DNA of 55,819 nucleotides, from NCBI GenBank assembly GCA_017521195.1, contig JAFXGP010000027.1:1-55819 (forward strand), read 5' to 3'. Positions 34,474 through 43,691 of the stretch are shown one piece after another; position 1 is the stretch's first letter, and every line of letters starts with the position of its first letter. The notes under the pieces are model-generated. The model made no database searches, was not told where the DNA came from, and was given only the letters and a program-made list of their open reading frames with translations. The stretch comes from Lachnospiraceae bacterium. Its GTDB lineage: Bacteria; Bacillota; Clostridia; Lachnospirales; Lachnospiraceae. A program made the position numbers and the translations under genes.

Positions 34474-37401
34474 ATGAGAAGAAAAATCTATTTGGGGATT
34501 TTAGGTTTATGTATTGGTTTATTGTGGGGGAAAGCATCAGTATTTGCCGCGGAAATGCCGAAATCCCAATCTGTTAAGGTAGGTTGGTTTGAAAGTGCGG
34601 GGTATTTTGAAAAAGACCGGAAGAATAATCTGAATGGTTTTGGGGTGGATTATCTGAATGCTATTGCTGATTATACCGGTTGGGAATATGAATTTGTAGA
34701 AGGCACCCGTGAAGAGTGTCTAACTATGCTGCAAAATGGTGAAATCGATATTATGTCACCTGTGCGGGTTGATTTGGAATTAGAGAATGTCCAAATATCT
34801 GAAGAAATCATAGGAGAAAGTTTCGGGTATATTTATAAACTGGAAAATAATTTTAATATCAGTTATGAAGAATATTCCAAATTTAATCAGATGATTATTG
34901 GTATTGAAAAAGGAAGCGGTATCGAAAAAGAAGTTTTGGCATATTGTGAAAAATATAATTTTCAATTTTTCGATATTATATATTATGATACCATGGATGA
35001 AATGCAGAAAGAATTGGCAGAAAGGAAAATTGATGCGATTGCGGTAGATTCCTATGTGAGTATTGACAACTTAAAAGTAGTTGGAAGATTTACCAATAGC
35101 ATGGTTGCTTTTGCAGTATCAGATGAAGCTCTTTTGGCACCATTAAACCAGGCTGTTGAAAAAATCAAGTTGGAACTTCCGGAATTTGAGGAAGATTTAA
35201 AGCAGAGATATTTTTCGGAAAGTTCTCAAACAGAGCTTGAATATTCGGCAGAAGAAAAAACTTTTCTTACGGCAGGGAAAAAATATAATGTGGTATTAAC
35301 AGAAGAACAGTATCCCATTTCTTATAGGAGTACCGAGGAAATGGGACAAAAGGGCATTGTAGTGGATGTTCTTAAACAGTTAGAACATTACAGTGGTATT
35401 ACTTTTAACATTACTTATGTAGATTCCTACGCCCGGGCAGAGCAGATGCTGAAGAGTGGAGAAGCCGATATATTCGGCGGTGATATTGTAGTTAAGAATA
35501 ATGTCAATAGTTTGCTTGATGCATCTGAAGCAGGAGATGAGAGTGGAAGAAAAGAATATACAGCAGAGTATTATGATATGGAAATGGCATTTGTTGGTCG
35601 TAAAGGAACTGATATGGATGCCCATTTGCGGATTGCAGTGCCGGCATATGTAAAGAAATGTATTCCGGAATTAGAAATTATATATCCTAAATACCAATTT
35701 ATCATATACGATAGTGATGAAGAGTGTTTAAACAGTATCTTAAACAAAAATGTAGATGCGGCAGTACAGTCTGATTTGAAAATTAATGAGATCACTATTT
35801 ATGATAAATATAAAGAACTTCAGAATTTGAAATTTATTCAGGGAAATTATGCAGCCTCTTTTACCATTTTTACAACTGACGATATTTTAGTTAATATTTT
35901 AAATAAGACTTTGAATCATATTTCAGAGTCAGCTATGGCAACCATTGAAAACAATAATATCCAACATATAGCCATGGAGCAGATAACACTGTGGGAATTT
36001 GTGCAGCGTTACTGGGGATATTTTATCCTTGTTTTTGTTTTGTTGGTATTAGTAAATGGAGTTACCATCGGTTACCGCAAGTATAAAAGAGAGAAAAAAG
36101 AAAAAGAAAAAGCTTATAGAGATAATATTGCGGATGTAAGCAGTATGCAAAAATTCCGTATAGATGTAGAGCCGATTTTAAGCAGTGATTTAAAACTTGA
36201 CTATTTTATTTTATCTATAGATATTGAACAGTTTAAAATTGTGAACGATTTATATGGTTATAAGGAAGGGGATAAAGTAATTTCTTATTTGGGTTCTGTT
36301 TTAAAAAATACTCTGGACCAAGACAGTTATATTACCCGTTCCAATGCAGATTGTTTCGTGATTATGAAAAAAGCCGGTGGATTCGAAGAGATTGTATCAT
36401 ATTTAAAGACTGTATTTGATAAGATTGAAATGGATATCTTACAATTTGATGCGGAATATAAATTGATATTAAAAGCCGGTGTATATGAAATTGTAGAAGA
36501 TGACTTTTTACTGTCCAGTATGATAGATAAGGCCAATATTGCGAAGAGTAATATGGAAGTTGGTCATGAGAGCATGTATGCCTTGTATAGTGAAGAGATG
36601 CGTCAGAATGCCATTGAAGAAAAGAAAATGGAAAATGACATGGAAAGGGCTTTGGAGACAGGACAATTTAGAGTATATCTTCAGCCACAGGTGGATTTGA
36701 AGACCAGAAAGATTGTTAGTGCAGAAGCATTAGTCAGATGGAAGAATCCGGAAAGGGGAATGATAGCTCCGATTAAGTTCATACCTCTTTTTGAGAAAAA
36801 TGGTTTTATTTGTAAGTTGGATTATTATGTATGGGAAGAAGCAATAAAAACCTTAGCTAAATGGCGGGATAACAACCAGCCTATGGTACCAATCTCTATT
36901 AATTTGTCCAGTGCAGATATCCGTAAAAAAGGTATGTTAGAAAAAACAATAGAGCTTTTGGATAAATATAACATTCCTTCTAAATGGGTGAAAGCAGAAT
37001 TGACCGAAAGTATGTGTTTGGAAAACGATAAACTGGTTATGGAAAAAATGGCACTGTTAAAGAGTAAAGGAATCAAGATTGCCATAGACGATTTTGGATC
37101 AGGATACTCTTCTTTACATATGTTGAAGGAAATGCCTATTGATATATTGAAGATAGACAAAAGTTTCCTGACTTATGAAAGAGAGATGCAGGAAAAAGAT
37201 GAGATACTTATCCGTGATGTTATAGAATTAGGAAAACATCTGCGAATGGTAATTATTACAGAAGGTGTAGAAAATCTGGAACAAAGTGATTTTCTGGAGG
37301 AAATCGGATGTGATATAGTTCAGGGATATTATTACGGACGTCCTATGCCAATTGAAAACTTTGAACGATTGATAGAAGAAAATTACAAAGAGGAGGAGTA
37401 A
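34474..37401 (+). CDS. Membrane c-di-GMP phosphodiesterase with two substrate-binding sensor domains
   Basis: After a signal/membrane segment come two tandem SBP_bac_3 domains (~35-250 and ~265-505), a membrane segment (~515-537), a GGDEF domain and an EAL domain. The GGDEF motif is degenerate (NADCF, 624-628), so cyclase activity is unlikely. The EAL domain keeps EAL (751-753) in AEALVRWKNPE, ELTES, DDFGSGYSS (from 872), LKIDKSF and EGVE, so hydrolysis of c-di-GMP is likely. ATG 34474 with TTTGGGGGA before it is preferred over ATG 34453, which abuts the previous stop. It sits in the pot operon, and an SBP-family lipoprotein follows after three bases. Confidence 0.92.
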   Translation: MRRKIYLGILGLCIGLLWGKASVFAAEMPKSQSVKVGWFESAGYFEKDRKNNLNGFGVDYLNAIADYTGWEYEFVEGTREECLTMLQNGEIDIMSPVRVDLELENVQISEEIIGESFGYIYKLENNFNISYEEYSKFNQMIIGIEKGSGIEKEVLAYCEKYNFQFFDIIYYDTMDEMQKELAERKIDAIAVDSYVSIDNLKVVGRFTNSMVAFAVSDEALLAPLNQAVEKIKLELPEFEEDLKQRYFSESSQTELEYSAEEKTFLTAGKKYNVVLTEEQYPISYRSTEEMGQKGIVVDVLKQLEHYSGITFNITYVDSYARAEQMLKSGEADIFGGDIVVKNNVNSLLDASEAGDESGRKEYTAEYYDMEMAFVGRKGTDMDAHLRIAVPAYVKKCIPELEIIYPKYQFIIYDSDEECLNSILNKNVDAAVQSDLKINEITIYDKYKELQNLKFIQGNYAASFTIFTTDDILVNILNKTLNHISESAMATIENNNIQHIAMEQITLWEFVQRYWGYFILVFVLLVLVNGVTIGYRKYKREKKEKEKAYRDNIADVSSMQKFRIDVEPILSSDLKLDYFILSIDIEQFKIVNDLYGYKEGDKVISYLGSVLKNTLDQDSYITRSNADCFVIMKKAGGFEEIVSYLKTVFDKIEMDILQFDAEYKLILKAGVYEIVEDDFLLSSMIDKANIAKSNMEVGHESMYALYSEEMRQNAIEEKKMENDMERALETGQFRVYLQPQVDLKTRKIVSAEALVRWKNPERGMIAPIKFIPLFEKNGFICKLDYYVWEEAIKTLAKWRDNNQPMVPISINLSSADIRKKGMLEKTIELLDKYNIPSKWVKAELTESMCLENDKLVMEKMALLKSKGIKIAIDDFGSGYSSLHMLKEMPIDILKIDKSFLTYEREMQEKDEILIRDVIELGKHLRMVIITEGVENLEQSDFLEEIGCDIVQGYYYGRPMPIENFERLIEENYKEEE

Positions 37402-37404
37402 GAA

Positions 37405-39054
37405 ATGAAGAAAAAACAACATATTCTAATACTATTTCTTAGCCTGCTTCTTTGTGTTTGGATGATCGGATGTCAAGGGGAAGAGAGTGCAACAGAACAG
37501 CCGGAAAATGTGGAGCAGATACAGGAACAGAAAGACGAAATTGTGATTGCTGTTAATGTGGATGGTTCTTCCACCCAGCTTCCTTTTGAAAATGTCTGGA
37601 TGAACCGAAGTAAATTCTGGGGAAGTTTGATTTTTCAAGGATTGTTGATTGCAGATGAAAATATCAGTAACGTAAAATCGGATTTATGTGAAGAATATAT
37701 TATATCGGCGGATGGTAAAAAATATACTTTTATATTGAAAGACGATTTATTCTGGCACGATGGTGTTGAACTGACAGCAGAAGATGTTGTATGGAGCCTT
37801 GAGACTTTTTTTAAAGTTCAGGAAACGAATGGATTTGTGAAAAAAGGACTTCAGGAAATTCAGGGAGTTGGCAATTACGAAAAGGGGTTGTCCAAGCGTA
37901 TTAGCGGAATCAGTTATCGTGGAAAAGAAATTACCATTACTTTGCTTCAGGAGGATTCTAATTTTTTGACTGCAATAGCTCAGTTGGCAATTTTACCAAA
38001 ACATTGTCTGGAGAAGGTTCCTTTGAATGAGTTTGCTATGTGTGATTTCTGGTCTATGCCTATAGGAAGTGGTCCTTATAAAATAGCCTCAAGTGAAGAC
38101 AATAAAGAAGCACTTTTGGTAGTAAATGAAAATTATTCCGGAAGAAAGCCGGAAATCGAAAGAATTCGATACAAAGTATTGGAAAATCCTGAAACGGATT
38201 ACTTTGATTTTGCATTAACTTCAGATCCGCTTACTGTAAATAAGTATGAATGGAATCCTAACTATAATGTGGTAAAAACCAATAATTTGTATTATAGATA
38301 TTTGTTTTTTAATCTGGATGAAAGAACCGGAGAAAATGAAAAACTTCTTCAGAATGCTAATGTCAGAAAGGCTTTGATGTTAGCTATAGATAAGGAAAAT
38401 ATTTTAGAAGAAATATATGGCGGTGCAGCCTTTTCGATAGATTGCGGAGTGCCCCAATATGATTCCTGGTATGTGGAAAAAGAAGAAGCTTCTTATAATC
38501 CGGAACTTGCAAAGCAGATGTTGTTAAATGAAAGGTTTGATTTCAGCAAAACGATAGTATTGACAAGATACAGCATGGATGACTTGTCGGTGAGACTTTT
38601 GGAACGGATTGCAGAATGTTGGGAAGAAGTGGGAGTGAAAGTAGAGATTATACCTGTGGAAGGTGATTCTACTAATAAGTTGTTTGTGGAAGCAGATTGG
38701 TATGATGTTGCATTGAAAAATTTATCTGCAGTAGACTATACAGAGTGGTACTATGAATATTCAAGTGATAATCAGTTGTGGTCTACTATAATGCATAATC
38801 GTAAAGAATTCAATATTTTGATTTATGGTATTGATCGTGCTGCATTTGCCCACGAATTTAAGAATTTATATTCGGAGATTCAGTTGTTAGAAAATTCAGT
38901 GGTATATAAAATCCCTCTGGCAATTGTTCCTCAGTATGTGATTTATAATAAAGAGCATATGTATATTCCGGAAATGACATTTCCTAATTTGTGGTATCAT
39001 TACGATTTGAATATTGCAGATTGGAGTCTTATAAAAGAAGATAACTCGAACTAA
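37405..39054 (+). CDS. Solute-binding lipoprotein, SBP family 5 (oligopeptide/nickel type)
   Basis: This extracytoplasmic lipoprotein has signal and lipobox VWMIGC with lipidated Cys23. The fold is SBP_bac_5, shown by YTFILKDDLFWHDGVELTAEDV (core LFWHDGVELTAEDVVWSLE), IGSGPYKI and VRKALMLAIDKENI. The 549 aa are normal for the family. No oligopeptide permease or ATPase genes are adjacent. It follows the EAL protein by three bases, so it may act as a ligand-binding partner of that receptor instead of a transporter subunit; this is inference. It is the last gene before a strong terminator. Confidence 0.88.
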   Translation: MKKKQHILILFLSLLLCVWMIGCQGEESATEQPENVEQIQEQKDEIVIAVNVDGSSTQLPFENVWMNRSKFWGSLIFQGLLIADENISNVKSDLCEEYIISADGKKYTFILKDDLFWHDGVELTAEDVVWSLETFFKVQETNGFVKKGLQEIQGVGNYEKGLSKRISGISYRGKEITITLLQEDSNFLTAIAQLAILPKHCLEKVPLNEFAMCDFWSMPIGSGPYKIASSEDNKEALLVVNENYSGRKPEIERIRYKVLENPETDYFDFALTSDPLTVNKYEWNPNYNVVKTNNLYYRYLFFNLDERTGENEKLLQNANVRKALMLAIDKENILEEIYGGAAFSIDCGVPQYDSWYVEKEEASYNPELAKQMLLNERFDFSKTIVLTRYSMDDLSVRLLERIAECWEEVGVKVEIIPVEGDSTNKLFVEADWYDVALKNLSAVDYTEWYYEYSSDNQLWSTIMHNRKEFNILIYGIDRAAFAHEFKNLYSEIQLLENSVVYKIPLAIVPQYVIYNKEHMYIPEMTFPNLWYHYDLNIADWSLIKEDNSN

Positions 39055-39063
39055 ATAAAATGT

Positions 39064-39099
39064 CGTATTGGAGAACGTGGTTCTCCGATACGGCTTTTT
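39064..39099 (+). terminator. Terminator closing the pot/c-di-GMP operon
   Basis: CGTATTGGAGAAC (39064-39076) pairs with GTTCTCCGATACG (39080-39092) with one wobble around GTG, followed by Ts. Confidence 0.92.
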
Positions 39100-39152
39100 G
39101 CTTTATTTTTAAGGATTTTAATAAAATATTTATAGATTATTTGAAAGAACTC

Positions 39153-39161
39153 TGTTATAAT
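39153..39161 (+). promoter_or_regulatory. Extended -10 promoter ahead of a long leader
   Basis: TGTTATAAT contains a perfect TATAAT (39156-39161) with an upstream TG. The transcript should begin near 39168, leaving ~255 bases before the coding start at 39426. The -35 element is weak. Confidence 0.6.
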
Positions 39162-39167
39162 ATGAAC

Positions 39168-39420
39168 ACTTATTGAGGTTCAAGATATTGAATATAAAGT
39201 AAGTAAGAACATATTGATTATTTTTTGGAAGGAGAACATAGATAAAATGGACGGAGACGCCGGTACTCAGGATAACAAGCCTCCATTAGAGTGTAACATA
39301 GGGAACATTTTGAGACGTGGTCTGTACTTACGGGAGTGAGAATAGGCTTTGTTTTTTTGCGTTTTTTTAATAAGAATCGAGGAAGTAAAGTTACATTTTA
39401 GAAGATAGATTCGGAGGGAA
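39168..39420 (+). ncRNA. Long structured 5' leader, candidate riboswitch of unassigned class
   Basis: The leader contains complementary segments. AATGGACGG (39246-39254) pairs with CCTCCATT (39280-39287) with one bulge. ACAAGCCT (39275-39282) can pair instead, with one bulge, with AGGCTTTGT (39344-39352), which is followed directly by seven Ts (39352-39358) and soon by another T-run. The two pairings share bases 39280-39282 and exclude each other, as in a terminator/antiterminator switch. The next gene is a CNNM/CorC-type transporter, so a metal-ion or related signal is a natural guess. I compared it from memory with M-box, manganese, NiCo, lysine and c-di-GMP riboswitches and saw no convincing match. 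Confidence 0.5.
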
Positions 39421-39425
39421 TTATA

Positions 39426-40784
39426 ATGGGAGAGTCGATTATATTTATGATATTATTGCAGGTTGTTTTAATTGCATTAAATGCAGTTTTTGCCTGCGCG
39501 GAAATTGCAATTATTTCCATGAATGACAACAAGATGAATAAGATGGCAGCGGAGGGGAATAAAAAGGCAAAACGTTTGGTGAAATTAACAGAAGAACCTG
39601 CCAGATTTTTGTCTACAATTCAGATTGCTATTACCTTATCAGGATTCTTGGGTTCAGCTTTTGCTGCTGAGAACTTTTCTGATGTTTTAGTAGATGCATT
39701 AATAGGATGGGGAGTGCCTGTTCCGGCGGAAGTACTGGAATCGGTTGCTGTCATTGTTATTACATTAATTTTATCCTATTTTACATTGGTGTTTGGGGAA
39801 TTGGTTCCTAAGCAGGTAGCGATGAGAAAAGCAGAACCTTTAGCATTAGGGCTTTCAGGATTAATTAGTGGCATTGCTGCTGTTTTTAAACCGATTGTAA
39901 GCTTTTTAACATTTTCCACCAACTCCATGCTTCGTTTGATGGGGATTGACCCTAATGAAGAGGCTGAAGAAGTAAGTGAAGAAGAGATTCGTATGATGGT
40001 AGATGCGGGAAGTGAAAAAGGTACTATTGATTACGAAGAAAAAGAGTTTATTCAGAATATTTTTGAGTTTGATGATTTATCAGCAGAAGAAATCATGACC
40101 CATAGAACAGATGTGACTATGTTGGATTTGGAAGATTCTATGGAAGAATGGAAGAATATTATTTATGGCAGCAGACATACATTATATCCTGTATGTGATG
40201 GTTCGGCAGATGAAATTGTTGGTGTTTTAAATGCCAAATCTTATTTCAGATTGGAGAATCAAGACAGGGAAAATGTTATGCAGAATGCAGTAACAAGTGC
40301 ATATATGGTTCCGGATACGGTAAAAGCAGATACTTTGTTCAGAAATATGAGAAAAGAACGTCATGGCATGGCTGTGATTTTGGATGAATATGGCGGAACC
40401 AGAGGAATTGTTACCATTAATGACTTGGTAGAACAGTTGGTTGGTGATTTGGGTAACAATGAGACGGTAGAGGAAGAAGGTTACATTGAGCTGTTAGAAG
40501 ACAATACATGGAAAGTACAGGGAAGTGTGACTTTGGAAGAAGTTTCCGAAGTGATTGGTATTCATATTGATTCCGAAGAGAACGAAACCTTAAGCGGATT
40601 GATTTTCCATGAATACGGAAGTGTTCCAAAGGATGGAACTTGTATCGAAGTGGATTTGGATAAAATGAATATTCAGGTATTGGAAATTCAGGACCATCAG
40701 GTGGAAACAGCAATTATTCAGATAAAAGAAGAAAAGACGGAAGAATCTGAAGAAGAGATTGAAAAAGAAGAAAGTAAGGAATAG
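39426..40784 (+). CDS. CNNM/CorC (HlyC-type) transporter with CBS domains
   Basis: This is a membrane protein of the family misnamed haemolysin; characterised relatives export magnesium or affect cobalt/magnesium resistance. A DUF21/CNNM membrane domain (~1-190) has three to four hydrophobic helices, followed by paired CBS domains (~205-335, with DDLSAEEIMTHRTDV) and a CorC_HlyC domain (~350-435). The C-terminus is a Glu/Lys-rich tail. CGGAGGGAA is the ribosome binding site. The unusually long leader suggests RNA-level control. The next gene starts three bases after its stop. Confidence 0.9.
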   Translation: MGESIIFMILLQVVLIALNAVFACAEIAIISMNDNKMNKMAAEGNKKAKRLVKLTEEPARFLSTIQIAITLSGFLGSAFAAENFSDVLVDALIGWGVPVPAEVLESVAVIVITLILSYFTLVFGELVPKQVAMRKAEPLALGLSGLISGIAAVFKPIVSFLTFSTNSMLRLMGIDPNEEAEEVSEEEIRMMVDAGSEKGTIDYEEKEFIQNIFEFDDLSAEEIMTHRTDVTMLDLEDSMEEWKNIIYGSRHTLYPVCDGSADEIVGVLNAKSYFRLENQDRENVMQNAVTSAYMVPDTVKADTLFRNMRKERHGMAVILDEYGGTRGIVTINDLVEQLVGDLGNNETVEEEGYIELLEDNTWKVQGSVTLEEVSEVIGIHIDSEENETLSGLIFHEYGSVPKDGTCIEVDLDKMNIQVLEIQDHQVETAIIQIKEEKTEESEEEIEKEESKE

Positions 40785-40787
40785 ATT

Positions 40788-41969
40788 ATGATTTTTAAAA
40801 AATTTAAAAATGAAAACCTATCATTGTTGGGATTTGGAACCATGCGTCTTCCGTTAAAAGAAGATGGTACAGTTGATGAGATACAGGTAGAACGGATGGT
40901 AGCATATGCTATGGAAAATGGAGTAAACTATTTTGACACAGCATATCCTTACCATGATGGAGAATCGGAGAGGATAATAGGACGTATTCTTTCCAAATAT
41001 CCAAGAGAAAGTTATTTTCTTGCAGATAAATTTCCGGGACATCAGATTTTTGATGACTATACTCCGGAACGTTTCTTTGAAGAACAGTTAGAAAGATGTC
41101 AGGTAGAATATTTTGATTTTTACTTGCTTCATAATGTATATGAAAAGTCTATTAATACCTATAAAGATTCGAATTGGAAAATTGTGGACTATCTTTTGGA
41201 ACAGAAGAAAAACGGACGTATTAAACATTTGGGATTTTCTTCTCATGGCAGTAAAGAAATTATGAAAGAAATCATTGATTACTGTCAGGGCGAACTTGAA
41301 TTTTGTCTGATTCAGTTAAACTATCTGGATTGGACTTTGCAGGGTGCGAGAGAAAAATATGAAATGCTGACAGAAATGGGAATTCCTGTATGGGTTATGG
41401 AACCGGTTCGTGGCGGTAAGCTGGCTAGATTAAGTGATGAACAAGAAGCATTTTTGAAAAAGCTTCGTCCGGAAGAATCTACACCGGCGTGGGCATTTAG
41501 ATTTTTACAGGATCTTCCTAATGTGCATATGGTCTTAAGCGGCATGTCTGCTATGGAACATATGAAAGATAATGTGAAAACTTTTGAAGAATATAAGCCG
41601 TTATCAGAAGAAGAAAGACAGTTCCTGTTTGATGTAGCAGAAGGAATGAAGACTTCCGTGCCTTGTACTTCCTGTCAATATTGTGTGGCAGGATGTCCAA
41701 AGGGGTTAGATATTCCTATGCTTATTAGTGTGTATAACGAATTGAAGTTCGTGCCTACTGTAAATGCATCCATGAGAATTGAAGCTATGGAAGAAGATAA
41801 AAAGCCAACAGCATGTATTGCTTGTGGAAAATGTTCCCACATGTGTCCTCAGGGAATACATATTCCGGAAATTATGAAGGAACTTCCGGAATTGATGGCA
41901 AAACTCCCGACTTGGGAAGAGGTTAGCAGACTGCGTGAGGAAGCACAGGAGCGAAATAGAAATAAGTAG
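40788..41969 (+). CDS. Aldo/keto reductase with C-terminal ferredoxin domain (second copy)
   Basis: The architecture matches the protein at 16066-17253: an AKR barrel (D and Y in YFDTAYPYHDG, K in ADKFPG, H in FYLLHNVYE) and a tail with two cluster motifs, CTSCQYCVAGCP and CIACGKCSHMCP. The length is 393 aa. Sequence between the two copies differs throughout, so they are old paralogs, not a recent duplication. It appears cotranscribed with the CNNM gene three bases upstream. The substrate is unknown. Confidence 0.92.
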   Translation: MIFKKFKNENLSLLGFGTMRLPLKEDGTVDEIQVERMVAYAMENGVNYFDTAYPYHDGESERIIGRILSKYPRESYFLADKFPGHQIFDDYTPERFFEEQLERCQVEYFDFYLLHNVYEKSINTYKDSNWKIVDYLLEQKKNGRIKHLGFSSHGSKEIMKEIIDYCQGELEFCLIQLNYLDWTLQGAREKYEMLTEMGIPVWVMEPVRGGKLARLSDEQEAFLKKLRPEESTPAWAFRFLQDLPNVHMVLSGMSAMEHMKDNVKTFEEYKPLSEEERQFLFDVAEGMKTSVPCTSCQYCVAGCPKGLDIPMLISVYNELKFVPTVNASMRIEAMEEDKKPTACIACGKCSHMCPQGIHIPEIMKELPELMAKLPTWEEVSRLREEAQERNRNK

Positions 41970-41973
41970 TAAT

Positions 41974-42018
41974 AAAAAAGAGGTCGATTTTTCGGTTGGA
42001 ATTATCGACCTCTTTTTT
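41974..42018. terminator. Bidirectional terminator between convergent genes
   Basis: AAAAAAGAGGTCGAT (41974-41988) pairs perfectly with ATCGACCTCTTTTTT (42004-42018). A-run and T-run flanks let it serve both the aldo/keto reductase and the serine dehydratase transcripts. Confidence 0.93.
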
Positions 42019-42031
42019 ACATACGTATGAT

Positions 42032-42901
42032 TTAGTTACATATATTACATGCGGCACATGCAGTTGGAGTTGTGGCACAGCCGCCAAGTGCGGTTTCACG
42101 AAGTTCAGCCGGAAGACGTTTCCCGATAGAGTACATGGTTGCTAACATTTCATCAAAAGGAATTAATTGAGGAACTCCGCTTAAAGCAAGCTCTGCGGCC
42201 ACCAGTGCATTAGCAACTCCTGTAGCATTACGGTATTGACAAGGATACTCTACAAGACCTCCTACGGGGTCACATACTAATCCCAACATATTCATAAGTA
42301 CGGTAGAGGCAGCATTCAGACATTGCTTGGGACTTCCGCCCAGAAGTTCTACGGCAGCAGATGCAGCCATGGCTGAGGCAACACCGACTTCGGCCTGACA
42401 TCCTCCTACAGCACCTGCAACAGTGGCATTTCTCATGGCAAGATATCCGATGGCAGCTGCGTTAAATAAAGCATCCATAATACTGCCTTCAGAGAGGCGA
42501 TGTTCCTCCTGTAAAGATAATAATAATCCGGGAACAATTCCTGAGGAACCGGCAGTAGGAGCAGCAACAATAACTCCCATGGTGGCATTTACTTCTAAAA
42601 CAGCCATTGCATAAGTGATTCCTCTGCTTAAAATATTACCGCAAATCTGTTTTCCGGAAGATAAGTGGTTAGCCAGAAGATGGGCTTCACCGCCAATGAG
42701 TCCGCCCATAGATTTGGAAGGTTCTTTGATGGCCTTTTTGGCAGAAGCTTTCATTACTTCCCAAACCCTCCGCATTTGTCTTTCGATTTCCGGTAATGAA
42801 GTTTCACCTAAGATACATTCACGTTGGCGCATAACCTCGGAGATTTTTATGTTATTTTCTTCGCATAATGCGAGCAATTCTTTTCCGTTTTTAAAATCCA
42901 T
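42032..42901 (-). CDS. sdaAA: L-serine dehydratase, iron-sulfur-dependent, alpha subunit
   Basis: With the beta subunit this enzyme deaminates L-serine to pyruvate and ammonia using an oxygen-labile [4Fe-4S] cluster. Family motifs include SKSMGGLIGGEAH, VIVAAPTAGSSGIVPG, GGCQAEVGVASAMAA and CDPVGGLVEYPCQYRN. The C-terminal end is unusually cysteine-rich (GGCATTPTACAACNICN). ATG 42901, preceded by AAAGGAAAG on the minus strand, is preferred over an upstream TTG at 42931, giving 289 aa. It lies downstream of the beta subunit gene on the same strand, ~59 bases apart. Confidence 0.94.
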   Translation of the reverse strand: MDFKNGKELLALCEENNIKISEVMRQRECILGETSLPEIERQMRRVWEVMKASAKKAIKEPSKSMGGLIGGEAHLLANHLSSGKQICGNILSRGITYAMAVLEVNATMGVIVAAPTAGSSGIVPGLLLSLQEEHRLSEGSIMDALFNAAAIGYLAMRNATVAGAVGGCQAEVGVASAMAASAAVELLGGSPKQCLNAASTVLMNMLGLVCDPVGGLVEYPCQYRNATGVANALVAAELALSGVPQLIPFDEMLATMYSIGKRLPAELRETALGGCATTPTACAACNICN

Positions 42902-42960
42902 GTTTCGTATTTCTTTCCTTTCCGTTTTCAACGTTAGAAAATGTTGTATAAAAATAATTT

Positions 42961-43629
42961 TTATTTCTGAACAATCATAACATCATGAACATTGGGGTTT
43001 TCTTTTAACATTGCAGATAAATCTGAAGGCAGTGCATCATCAGATTCTACAATAGTGTAAGCGATGTGTCCTTTGGCTTCGCGGAATAATCGCATGAAAG
43101 CAATGTTAACACCGTCATCGCTTAAACATTTGGTAATATGGGCTACGACGCCGGGCTTGTCCTGATGAATAACGATAGCTGCACTGTATTCTCCGGTAAA
43201 ATCAACTTTTACTTTGTTAATGCGTACAATACGGACCTTGCCTCCGCCCAGAGATTCTCCGCGGATTGTCATGGTCTGTCTCTGATCATTGGTCATGGCA
43301 ATGTCTACGGTATTGGGATAGATATCTGTATCTTCTTCGTTTGTTTTGAAACTGTATTCCAAACCTTTAGCGGTAGCAATTTCAAAAGAATCACGGATAC
43401 GTGTGTCATATGTGGAAAAACCCATAATACCACCCAGCAGTGCACGATCTGTACCGTGTCCCCGATAGGTTTTGGCAAAAGAACCATAAAGAGTAAATTC
43501 TACTTTTTTCAATTCTCCGTTAATCATTTTCTGTGCCAGATAAGCAATGGCTGCGGTTCCGGCTGTATGTGAACTGGAAGGACCTACCATAATGGGTCCT
43601 AAGACATCAAAAACACTTATGAATGCCAT
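42961..43629 (-). CDS. sdaAB: L-serine dehydratase, iron-sulfur-dependent, beta subunit
   Basis: This is the partner of SdaAA. The N-terminal part carries the catalytic-type SVFDVLGPIMVGPSSSHTAG. The C-terminal ~75 residues (IVIHQDKPGVVAHITKCLSD) form an ACT domain that may sense serine. ATG 43629, with AGGAGG just upstream on the minus strand, is better than the in-frame ATG at 43662, giving 222 aa. The gene diverges from the MATE gene across 62 bases, and TATAAT elements are visible in that gap on the minus strand. Confidence 0.95.
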   Translation of the reverse strand: MAFISVFDVLGPIMVGPSSSHTAGTAAIAYLAQKMINGELKKVEFTLYGSFAKTYRGHGTDRALLGGIMGFSTYDTRIRDSFEIATAKGLEYSFKTNEEDTDIYPNTVDIAMTNDQRQTMTIRGESLGGGKVRIVRINKVKVDFTGEYSAAIVIHQDKPGVVAHITKCLSDDGVNIAFMRLFREAKGHIAYTIVESDDALPSDLSAMLKENPNVHDVMIVQK

Positions 43630-43691
43630 GGTCTTCCTCCTGAAGTTAATTTGTGTTATCATATTATATCATTATCTAAAAGGATAAAACA

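Noticed and set aside
39168-39420. Assignment of the leader to a known riboswitch class
   Set aside because: I could not match the conserved core of M-box, manganese (yybP-ykoY), NiCo, lysine or c-di-GMP riboswitches, so no class name is given.
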